Shown one piece after another: positions 55,536 through 64,000 of a stretch of DNA of 64,000 bases. The position numbers and the translations under genes are program-made. The notes under the pieces are model-generated. The model saw nothing but the letters and a program-made list of their open reading frames with translations, had not been told where the DNA came from and ran no database searches. This DNA comes from Oreohelix idahoensis (lineage: Eukaryota > Mollusca > Gastropoda > Stylommatophora > Oreohelicidae): positions 558,001 to 622,000 of the forward strand of contig JAMPIV010005809.1 of NCBI GenBank assembly GCA_024509875.1, read 5' to 3'. How positions within the stretch are numbered: the stretch's first letter is position 1; each line of letters begins with the position of its first letter.

Positions 55536-55963
55536 AATTATTTCTGAGATTGAATGCAACGCGCGTGAAGAAAGGCTTGGCTCCCGCAGACCAATCAATG
55601 CTCAGAGATCATTTTGTTGCCCAGCTTAGTAATGAGCTGAGCAGGACATTTGTGAAGGAACATCTGCTAAAGAATCCTGGTGTTTCATTTAAGGAAGTTA
55701 GGGACTATGCCCTTTTCTGGGAAGGCAAAAAGCTAGATGGACCAGTGCAGGTAGCCAGTGTAGAAGCCCACAATGAGAAGGATGAACTCGAAGCTGAAGT
55801 AGCTCGCCTAAAGTCCCAGATAGCACAGCTATCACAGACCAGTTCGCTATCACAAAAGGAGACGAGAAGAAGAAGGAAACAGTGCCAACCGCGTGAAAAC
55901 CTAGAGCAGAACCAAGGTGTGGATCAACTGGAACCAAAACTAGACCTTCCTGTAGGTGAGAGT
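55536..55963 (+). pseudogene. Gag of LTR element A, 3' part
   Basis: Continues gag A from 35574 in phase through CATG (55532-55535). It starts with ELFLRLN, then helical sequence (PADQSMLRDHFVAQL, FVKEHLLKNPGVSFKEVRDYALFWEG), a short coiled coil (ELEAEVARLKSQIAQLSQ) and a basic patch. The frame is cut at 55963 by the 5' LTR of element C; the last residues before a stop at 55981 are LTR-encoded. The ATG at 55550 is internal and not a real start. No zinc knuckle is reached. Confidence 0.7.
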
Positions 55964-58419
55964 TGTCGTGAAACATTCTAAATCCACATATATAAATTAA
56001 AAGGTAAATGTAAAGCCTAACACATAAATTCAATAAAAGGAAAGAGAAATGGTTAAAGACCCGTGCTTTCCAATAGCGTACGCCTGTGTTAATAGAACGT
56101 CATGCTAGTTGAACAATAAAAAAACCCTGTTTTATGCTTCGTCTGCATATTCTCACGCTTTCACGTTGATAGTAAAGCCTACTGCATCACTACACGCTTT
56201 CTACAATAAAACGTGTACTGTATTTCTAAGAAAACCTTGAACTAGGCACATTGCGTAATGACCTAAATTAATACTTCCATTAATTTCATTTTATACACTA
56301 CGTTAACATAAACGGAAGGACAGATGGAATTAGGATAGAGAGAGGGAGGGCTGAAAGCAGGAACGCATGCAACACGAACACGCGTCTCGCGATATACAAT
56401 TAATGCCACCCTCCCCGCGCGAAAGGCCAGAAGCACTAACTTTTTTTTCAATTAGACCGTGATAAAAAAACACTACAACTACGAGAGTTAGGTTTAAAAA
56501 CCTGAAAAACGCTTATTATGAAACATGACATTATACTGGTTTACGTTTGAAAGCCTGACAGTACAGCAGACACCCTAAAAGTTTGAAAGTGAGGAGGTGG
56601 TAACAGCACGACTATCCTAGAAGAAAATGCATATTTTGAACGCAGCCCCTTAGCCCCATTAAATTTATATATTTGGGTTCCTTAGGACTTGCTAACAAAG
56701 AATATGTTAAGTGTTACGCAAATAGTCTAGGAATTAACAAATTATAGCCAAAAGAAAATAGTGAGGGTGTCAGACAACACCAAAAAATAATCGCACAGTG
56801 GCATGTTTTGAAACCACTATTTTACGGGAAATGGGCCACCATGTAAAATCCTATTTGATTGGATAGAAGTAAATGTAAGGCTAAACACGATTAGTCGGAC
56901 TACAAATACTAATTTTTTGTTGTTAGGGAAACGTGAGTAGGGGTACTTTTTTTTTGAAAACCTGTGTAAACATGGCCCGATTGGTTAGACCCGCCAATAT
57001 AGTCAATTAGGAGCGTCAGGTCAGTGCCACATTTTAAAATAAACTTACTAAGAAACAGTGCGTTGAGAGCCAGATCATATTTTGCTAAATAAAAGTCTGG
57101 GACAGAGGCAGATCGGAATTTGTGCCATTATTCATCGCCAGTCAACGCATCTGTGTATTATTTCCATGAATTGTGGTAAGCTTGAAATATTTGATATCTT
57201 TTTAATGAAAATTGAATGTAAATTGATAATTTATGTCTGTATATGTGTGTGGTTCAGTAGCCAACATGAGGCAAAGCCTAAATATTGCTCCAACCTGAAC
57301 AGGACGTGTCGGAGAAAAGTAAAACTGCATGGAATTGCCAAACAGTACACTGACACCTATCGTATTGACTAGAAAGAACTAATGCTGGAATTGCAGAGGC
57401 GTAGTAACCATTTAGGAGGAGAATACTGGTGTAAATTGTTTCAGATGAAGCTAGCAGTTGGCCTATCGCTCTGAACTCAGTGTTTGTTATGTATTGTGTT
57501 CAGTGTGGAAATAGATTATAAATTAGTTATGAAGTAGGAGGTACAACCTTCTTGTTTCAGGGACTGTGGTCCTAGTTATTGAAGCAGCACCTGGTCTGAG
57601 TTTTGCTGAATCCAGAGGCTGACAGCATACTCCTTGGTCCAGATAGCGACCAGTGAGGTGTCTCCAGAACACAGTGAAGCAATCGAGCAGAGGAGTCTTT
57701 TCCTGCCGCCATCACGAAAGATAAGCTTCTGTGGCCAGAGTAGCTCAACATTATGGGCCCCCTCAAAAATGGACATTTTGTTAAAAACAGAGGGACAATT
57801 AATTGGTTCAAATGACAGGAACTGTGAACTTTTCCAAATACTATTTCCCCGATAATCAAACACTTGAAGTCATGATGAAAAACAACAACCAAGCTTGAAC
57901 AAAACCAGTATTACCTCATATTACTACTGCACAAATTACACACATAGAATAATAATAATAAACTATGTCAATACAAAGTTCATATATATAAACTGTGTAC
58001 ATAATACTTGTAATTACATTTGATTGTGATTCCTGGTTCACTGTGTAGTTGAATCAGGATACCCATTAGTGAAAGAATTAATACATATATTTTTAAACTT
58101 AAACACTTGACTCATTTAAGATAGTCTTATAGAGTGTTATATGTGTGTGAGTGTCACAGTGTTGCAAAGTATTGTGGAATAAATTAAATTGTTTATCTGT
58201 CTGTTCTTGTTGTGACTTACACTTCATCATTTTCATAACCCTAGACATTTAACGTAGTCATCACAATATTCCAGAATAATTCTGACTGAGGTATAAATGT
58301 GGTAGCAAGTAAGGTCATCTGTAATACACCACACTTATTAGATACAGATACCTTCACAGCTGATCTCAGTCAGTACACAAAGTCCCCTATAAATATTTAT
58401 AACATCCCATTTTATCACA
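55964..58419 (+). repeat. 5' LTR of element C (about 2.46 kb)
   Basis: TG at 55964. A CA at 58418-58419, five bases before the primer-binding site, is taken as the end. Unusually long for a gypsy LTR. The first 1,332 bp match the 3' LTR with about eight substitutions and a few homopolymer-length changes. Frames inside (for example 57082-57372) show no domain. Confidence 0.9.
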
Positions 58420-58424
58420 TATAT

Positions 58425-58443
58425 TGGGGTCCTGTCCGGGATT
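58425..58443 (+). promoter_or_regulatory. Primer-binding site of element C
   Basis: TGGGGTCCTGTCCGGGATT. The CCGGGATT part and the TGGG start match the complement of a tRNA-Pro 3' end, with mismatches in the acceptor stem. Differs by one base from the site of element E at 187. Confidence 0.8.
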
Positions 58444-58623
58444 TTGAATCTTTCCCTATTATAAATATTGGAGGTAATTCACTTCAGGGAATAATAAAAA
58501 TTTACAAGGTATCCTTGGGTGGAATTAAATAAGGTTGAGCTCTCAGTGCCTGTGGTGTCCTTGGATAATTAATTACAGATTGTATTGTTTAGTTAGACAG
58601 TATATACATTTACCTGTTAGAAA

Positions 58624-60699
58624 ATGGCGGACCTGGCCAAATTTCGATCGGCTGCTGTGCAGACTGCAAAAGAGTTAGGAATGGACGGGCAAATTATGAT
58701 TGCTTATGTCACTGCTGAATGTGACAAATATATTGAACGGGAAGAAAGAAGATTAGAAAAAGAGGCCGAAAGAAAATTAGAATATGAAAGGTTGGCCGAA
58801 GATAAGAGGTTAGAGGCTGAAAAGGAAATTAAGAAGTTACAATTTGAGGCTGAGGCTGAGACTAAGAGGTTGCAGATTGAGGCTGACAAAGAGGCTAAAG
58901 CATTGGAGGCAGATAAGGAGATTAAAAGGCTACAATTAGAAGAACAAAAGGCAGAAAGGGAAGACAGAAGATTGGCTGCAGAGAGGGAAGCAGAAAAGGA
59001 GGAGAAGAGATTACAAAGGGAACATGAGTTACGACTAAGGGAGTTAGAGTTTCAAGGCCATGCTCCTGAAAATGGTGCCAGTCCCTTTACGTCCGATGCT
59101 ATTGCTAGTCAGGGAGCCTCAACCTCAGCTATGAACTTTCATTTAGATCATTTTGTTGAGAAAGAAGATGATATTGAGAGCTATCTAAATAGATATGAAC
59201 TATTAGCTACCACGTATGGGTTAGAGAGAGAAAGGTGGAGCTTAAAGTTATCTCAAGGGCTTCGTGGGGCAGCTTATGAAGTTTTTGCCAAAATGAACAG
59301 AGGTGATCAAGAAAATTATGACATGCTAAAGCAGGCTCTTTTGTTAAGATATGAAAAGAACGCAGAATTTTATAGGAAAAAATTTAGGAATGCTAAACTA
59401 CTGTCAGGTGAAACCTATCACCAGTTCTCTGCACGGTTAGAGACATACTTGGAGAAATGGACTTCTCTGGGGAAAACCCAAGATCTTAAGGAAATGATCC
59501 TTATAGAACAATTAAGAGAGTCCATGGCTCCAGACCTGAGAAAGTTTCTCATGGAACAAGGTGCAGAGAGGCTGGGTGAGTTACTAAATGTTGCTGAAAG
59601 GTATCAAGCAGCTCAGGCAGAGGTATCAGGTAATAAAAAGAAACAGGTAGATAATTTTAAGGCACCACAGAACTTTAATAAATTTGATCCTAGAGATCAA
59701 AACAAAGGTAAGCACCAGTTTGATAGGCCACGGTATGACAATAAAAATAAAACCCCACAATTCGATGAAAGGAAATATGATGAAAGAAAATCTTTCAACC
59801 AAGGAAAGAGATGGTGTAAAAATTGTAAGATGAACAATCATGACACTGACCGTTGCAGAAGGAACCCTATAGTTATGGCCACCCTTCAGGTCAGGTCGAC
59901 CTCAAGAAAGGAGGAGGATATCCTGATAGATACCACTCCAGAAGAGATGAGGAAGGCACAGGCTGGGGATAAGACCCTCAAGCCTTGTTTCAGGAAATTG
60001 TCAACTTGTCATACAACTCCAGGCAAGGGAGATTTTTACATGAAAAACAAGTTGATTTACAGGAAGGCCGGAACTAGATCCAATGGTCACGGACAGTTGG
60101 TTCTTCCAAAGAGATATAGGGCAGAATTAATAAGGAGCCTACATGTGAAACAAGATGGGGACCATGAGAAGATAGGTACCATCATCCAAAAGGTGGCTCA
60201 CAATTATTATTGGCCCAAGGCAAGGTGGGACATTGAGAATTTTGTAGAAAGGTGTAGCATAGCACATGAGGGAACACCCACAAGTGGGAACATTGATCAG
60301 GACCTGGACACGCCACGGGGGAAACTTAGGCCTGACAATGCAAAGAAAAATAAATTTGATAAAGTGGACCAAATGGAATGGGAAGCCCCTTTTCACGGAC
60401 AAGCTTCAATTAACTGTTTTACAATGGCCACTATGCAGAGAGTGCAAAAAGATGTCTTACCCCAGGATAAGCCGAAAATCCCTCAATCGGACTTATGTAA
60501 ACTGGAGGAAGAGGATGTAGAGAGGAAATCTCTCATCAAGAATTCTAAGTGGGGAGAAAGCCCCAAGAAAAGAATTGGTAGCGGTCGTTTTGTGCATGAT
60601 AATTCTGGGAAGAAAAATCATCACTATAGCGCTTCGAGTGGAAGAGACCATACCGGTGCATGGACAAATAGGTCCACAAAATTAAAGGTCCATATGTAA
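58624..60699 (+). pseudogene. gag: Element C Gag fused to integrase remnants
   Basis: ATG 58624 (context AAAATGG) opens 691 codons. Residues 38-142 are a charged coiled coil; 170-335 a SCAN/capsid-like helical domain (DHFVEKEDDIESYLNRYE, GLRGAAYEVF, LRESMAPDLRKFL); 398-411 a zinc knuckle C-X2-C-X4-H-X4-C. Protease is absent: soon after the knuckle comes TPEEMRKAQ, then LVLPKRYRAELI and an integrase zinc-binding module (H507, H514, C544) whose last Cys is replaced (CSIA). Residues from about 550 contain a faint core start (FDKV..APF) but no DDE triad. Gag may still be made, and the fusion is probably the result of deletions. Confidence 0.85.
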
Positions 60700-62600
60700 C
60701 GCTGTTAAGAACGTGGACTGATGAAAAGGCAGAGGAAAATATTACATCCTCATACCAATATGTGAATGAGCTGACCACTCGTTTAAAAACTGGCTGGAAA
60801 CTTGCCAATGAAAATTTGAGACAAGTCAGGAAGAAACATGCTGCCTATTTCAACAGGAAGGCTAAAGACAGAGATTTGGCTGTGGGAGAGAAGGTACTGC
60901 TTCTTCTACCCGGTAGTCAAAATAAGTTACAAATTGGATGGCAAGGTCCATATACAGTTCTAGAGAAGGTGTCTAGAACCAATTATAAGATAGATAAGAA
61001 GGGGAAAGAAAAAATCTATCATGTGAATCTCCTGAAGAAATATTTGGAAAGAGAAAATCAGGAAGAGACGCACTTGTTGACCTTGTCCATTGCCATGGAG
61101 ATGAAAAAGGAACCACTTTCATCATTTGAATATCCATTACACCCCTGTGAGACAGCGGCACAGGTGAAAATCAGTACACATTTAACGAAAAATCAGAAAG
61201 AGAGAGTGCAACAGGTTCTAGATAATCATACAGAGGTGTTAACGGACCGACCGGGGCATACAAACTTATTGGAATATGATATGAAACTGATAGACCCCAC
61301 ACCTGTCTGTATGAAACCCTATTCGATTCCTTTTGCTAAGGAGAAAGCTTTGAAGGAAGAGATAGACTATTTGTTGAAGGAAGAAATTATTTCACACAGT
61401 GAATCTTCGTATAGTTCCAGTGTTGTACTCTTAAGGAAACCCTCTGGAGAACATAGACTCTGTATAGATTACAGGAGACTGAATGCTATTACAGAAGGAC
61501 AGGTGGATCCATTGCCGGATACAAATCAGTTGTTTGCCAGGCTAAATAAAGCTAAATATTTCTCAAAAGTGGATCTGAGTAAAGGATACTATCAGATTCC
61601 AGTAAAGCCTGAGGTTAGACCATACCTAGCTTTTAGTACCTCAGAGGGACACTATGAGTTTAACAGATTGCCATTTGGATTGAAGAATGCGCCTAGTGTC
61701 TTCTCTAGAATGATGAGAAAATTATTGGACCCTCTGAATAATCCATGCATCACAAATTTCATGGATGATATCCTTATAGCAACAGAAACATTTGAGGAAC
61801 ACATTGACTCTCTGAATATGCTGTTTAATCGACTTAGAGAAGCGAATTTAACAGCCCGACCAACCAAATGTTGCGTTGGATGTAAAGAATTAGAATTTTT
61901 GGGACACACAGTCCATCAGGGAAACATGACCCCTGACCCCAAGAATTTAGAGAAACTAAAGAAAGCCCCGAGACCACAAACCAAGAAAGACGTGAGATCC
62001 TTTGTCTCATTATGTGGTTTCTACCAAAAGTATATCAAAAACTTTAATTCCATATGTGCACCGTTAACTGATTTGACACGTAAAGGAAATCCAGATCGAA
62101 TTACATGGACACCACAATGTGAATTGGCTTACCAGGAATTGAAGGAAAAGCTTACAAGCAAACCTATTTTGAAACTACCTGACTTAAGTCAAGAATTCAT
62201 TGTAAGGACGGATGCCAGTAATATTGGGTTAGGTGCGACTCTGCTACAGAAATCAGATGCATTGGATGGGGAATTAAGCCCAGTGGCATATGCTAGCAGA
62301 AAGTTGAATAAAGCTGAAACCAATTACTCAACTAGCGAAAAAGAATGTCTTGCAGTAATATGGGCGATAAAGAAATTCAATATTTATCTGTATGGGAAGG
62401 CATTTAAGTTGCAAACGGATCACAAACCCTTGTCGTTTCTAGCGCAGGCTAGACATGAAAATTCTAGATTACTCCGTTGGTCATTACTGATGCAGCCATT
62501 TGAGTTTAGCATAGAGTATATATCTGGAAAGACAAATCTGGGAGCGGATTTTTTAAGCCGCCATCCGTGTGATGATAATCACCGTAAGCCCCAGAACTAA
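60678..62600 (+). CDS. pol: Element C integrase C-terminus, RT and RNase H
   Basis: The first ATG is at 60762, but the frame is open from about 60678 with integrase-like sequence (TLLRTWTDEKAEE), so translation in the intact element came from upstream. Counting from 60762: integrase C-terminal module 30-95 (DLAVGEKVLLLLP, WQGPYTVL, HVNLLKKY); RT with CIDYRRLNAIT (234-244), SKVDLSKGYYQ (268-278), the FMDD catalytic motif (333-336, Phe instead of Tyr) and FLGHTV; RNase H with RTDAS (D483), SEKE, QTDHKPL (D553) and ADFLSR (D596). No stop interrupts 612 codons. A frame change near 60680 disconnects it from Gag. Confidence 0.9.
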   Translation, partial: KIKGPYVTLLRTWTDEKAEENITSSYQYVNELTTRLKTGWKLANENLRQVRKKHAAYFNRKAKDRDLAVGEKVLLLLPGSQNKLQIGWQGPYTVLEKVSRTNYKIDKKGKEKIYHVNLLKKYLERENQEETHLLTLSIAMEMKKEPLSSFEYPLHPCETAAQVKISTHLTKNQKERVQQVLDNHTEVLTDRPGHTNLLEYDMKLIDPTPVCMKPYSIPFAKEKALKEEIDYLLKEEIISHSESSYSSSVVLLRKPSGEHRLCIDYRRLNAITEGQVDPLPDTNQLFARLNKAKYFSKVDLSKGYYQIPVKPEVRPYLAFSTSEGHYEFNRLPFGLKNAPSVFSRMMRKLLDPLNNPCITNFMDDILIATETFEEHIDSLNMLFNRLREANLTARPTKCCVGCKELEFLGHTVHQGNMTPDPKNLEKLKKAPRPQTKKDVRSFVSLCGFYQKYIKNFNSICAPLTDLTRKGNPDRITWTPQCELAYQELKEKLTSKPILKLPDLSQEFIVRTDASNIGLGATLLQKSDALDGELSPVAYASRKLNKAETNYSTSEKECLAVIWAIKKFNIYLYGKAFKLQTDHKPLSFLAQARHENSRLLRWSLLMQPFEFSIEYISGKTNLGADFLSRHPCDDNHRKPQN

Positions 62601-62654
62601 TAATAAATTTCTCTATGTGTATATAGAATTATAGACTGACATATAACGTCTGTT

Positions 62655-62669
62655 TTAAGAGGGGAGAAT
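62655..62669 (+). promoter_or_regulatory. Polypurine tract of element C
   Basis: AAGAGGGGAGAA directly before the 3' LTR start TGTCGTG. Confidence 0.85.
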
Positions 62670-62670
62670 T

Positions 62671-64000
62671 TGTCGTGAAACATTCTAAATCCACATATAT
62701 AAATTAAAAGGTAAATGTAAAGCCTAACACATAAATTCAATAAAAGGAAAGAGAAATGGTTAAAGACCCGTGCTTTCCAATAGCGTACGCCTGTGTTAAT
62801 AGAACGTCATGCTAGTTGAACAATAAAAACCCCTGTTTTATGCTTCGTCTGCATATTCTCACGCTTTCACGTTGATAGTAAAGCCTACTGCATCACTACA
62901 CGCTTTCTACAATAAAACGTGTACTGTATTTCTAAGAAAACCTTGAGCTAGGCACATTGCGTAATGACCTAAATTAATACTTCCATTAATTTCATTTTAT
63001 ACACTACGTTAACATAAACGGAAGGACAGATGGAATTAGGATAGAGAGAGGGAGGGCTGAAAGCAGGAACGCATGCAACACGAACACGCGTCTCGCGATA
63101 TACAATTAATGCCACCCTCCCCGCGCGAAAGGCCAGAGGCACTAACTTTTTTTCAAATAGACCGTGATAAAAAACACTACAACTACGAGAGTTAGGTTTA
63201 AAAACCTGAAAAACGCTTATTAGGAAACATGACATTATACTGGTTTACGTTTGAAAGCCTGACAGTACAGCAGACACCCTAAAAGTTTGGAAGTGAGGAG
63301 GTGGTAACAGCACGACTATCCTAGAAGAAAATGCATATTTTGAACGCAGCCCCTTAGCCCCATTAAATTTATATATTTGGGTTCCTTAGGACTTGCTAAC
63401 AAAGAATATGTTAAGTGTTACGCAAATAGTCTAGGAATTAACAAATTATAGCCAAAAGAAAATAGTGAGGGTGTCAGACAACACCAAAAAATAATCGCAC
63501 AGGGGCATGTTTTGAAACCACTATTTTACGGGAAATGGGCCACCATGTAAAATCCTATTTGATTGGATAGAAGTAAATGTAAGGCTAAACACGATTAGTC
63601 GGACTACAAATACTAATTTTTTGTTGTTAGGGAAACGTGAGTAGGGGTACTTTTTTTTTTGAAAAGCTGTGTAAACATGGCCCGATTGGTTAGACCCGCC
63701 AATATAGTCAATTAGGAGCGTCAGGTCAGTGCCACATTTTAAAATAAACTTACTAAGAAACAGTGCGTTGAGAGCCAGATCATATTTTGCTAAATAAAAG
63801 TCTGGGACAGAGGCAGATCGGAATTTGTGCCATTATTCATCGCCAGTCAACGTATCTGTGTATTATTTCCATGAATTGTGGTAAGCTTGAAATATTTGAT
63901 ATCTTTTTAATGAAAATTGAATGTAAATTGATAATTTATGTCTGTATATGTGTGTGGTTCAGTAGCCAACATGAGGCAAAGCCTAAATATTGCTCCAACC
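62671..64000 (+). repeat. 3' LTR of element C, truncated by window end
   Basis: 1,330 bp matching 55964-57295. The remaining part lies outside the window. Confidence 0.95.

Larger units (their letters stand above)
55964..64000 (+). mobile_element. Gmr1-like gypsy element C, continuing past window end
   Basis: The 5' LTR starts TGTCGTG at 55964; the 3' LTR starts at 62671 and is cut by the window at 64000. Internal order: primer-binding site, Gag, integrase remnants, integrase C-terminal domain, RT, RNase H, polypurine tract. As in D, integrase sequences precede RT. Protease and the integrase catalytic core are missing, so C is non-autonomous although RT-RNase H is open. The 3' LTR should end about 1.1 kb beyond the window. 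Confidence 0.95.

Overview
The window reads as repeat-dense metazoan, probably invertebrate, nuclear DNA. There are no closely packed operons or Shine-Dalgarno-led genes, and nearly every long reading frame belongs to a transposable element: APE-type LINEs, two SINE families, a piggyBac, two hAT-related elements and at least five LTR retrotransposons. The mixture (RTE-like LINEs, a LINE with RNase H, Ty3/gypsy elements with coiled-coil Gag, and Gmr1-type pol order) would fit a mollusc or another marine invertebrate, but the sequence alone does not settle the taxon. I see no convincing host protein-coding gene, no rRNA and no intact tRNA gene.

Layout. 1-960: LTR end, primer-binding site and N-terminal gag of LTR element E. 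1641-5985: repeat fragments, a LINE 3' end and SINE copy 1. 5985-9540 (minus): RTE-like LINE-1, split by SINE copy 2. 9881-12923 (plus): piggyBac bounded by TTAA. 13736-16653 (plus): hAT element with an exact 8-bp target duplication. 16984-20770 (minus): LINE-2, split by SINE copies 3 and 4. 20780-21770: poly-C-bearing repeats, a hAT-like terminus and a tRNA-headed SINE. 22968-28473 (plus): full-length LINE-3 (endonuclease, RT, RNase H) with an 11-bp target duplication. 30481-32034 (plus): truncated ZMYM1-like hAT-derived frame. 34322-64000: a nest of LTR retrotransposons.

The nest can be ordered from target duplications. Gag of element A (plus, 35142-35574 continuing at 55536-55963) was split by Ty3/gypsy element B (minus, 35575-55531, duplication CATG). 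B was then split by element D (minus, 39284-48008, duplication GTCTC) and by a 5'-truncated copy of LINE-1 (53786-54476, 15-bp duplication). A was also interrupted by element C (plus, 55964 to beyond the window end), whose 2.46-kb LTRs are almost identical.

The most notable biology is in D and C. Both carry gypsy-type RT and RNase H, yet integrase sequences lie upstream of RT, the order known from the Gmr1 group. The second point of interest is a SINE family of about 306-314 bp present four times, each copy with an 11-15 bp target duplication and a GAA-repeat tail like that of LINE-3. Most coding regions carry stops or frameshifts. The longest apparently intact catalytic frames are RT-RNase H of LINE-3, of D and of C.
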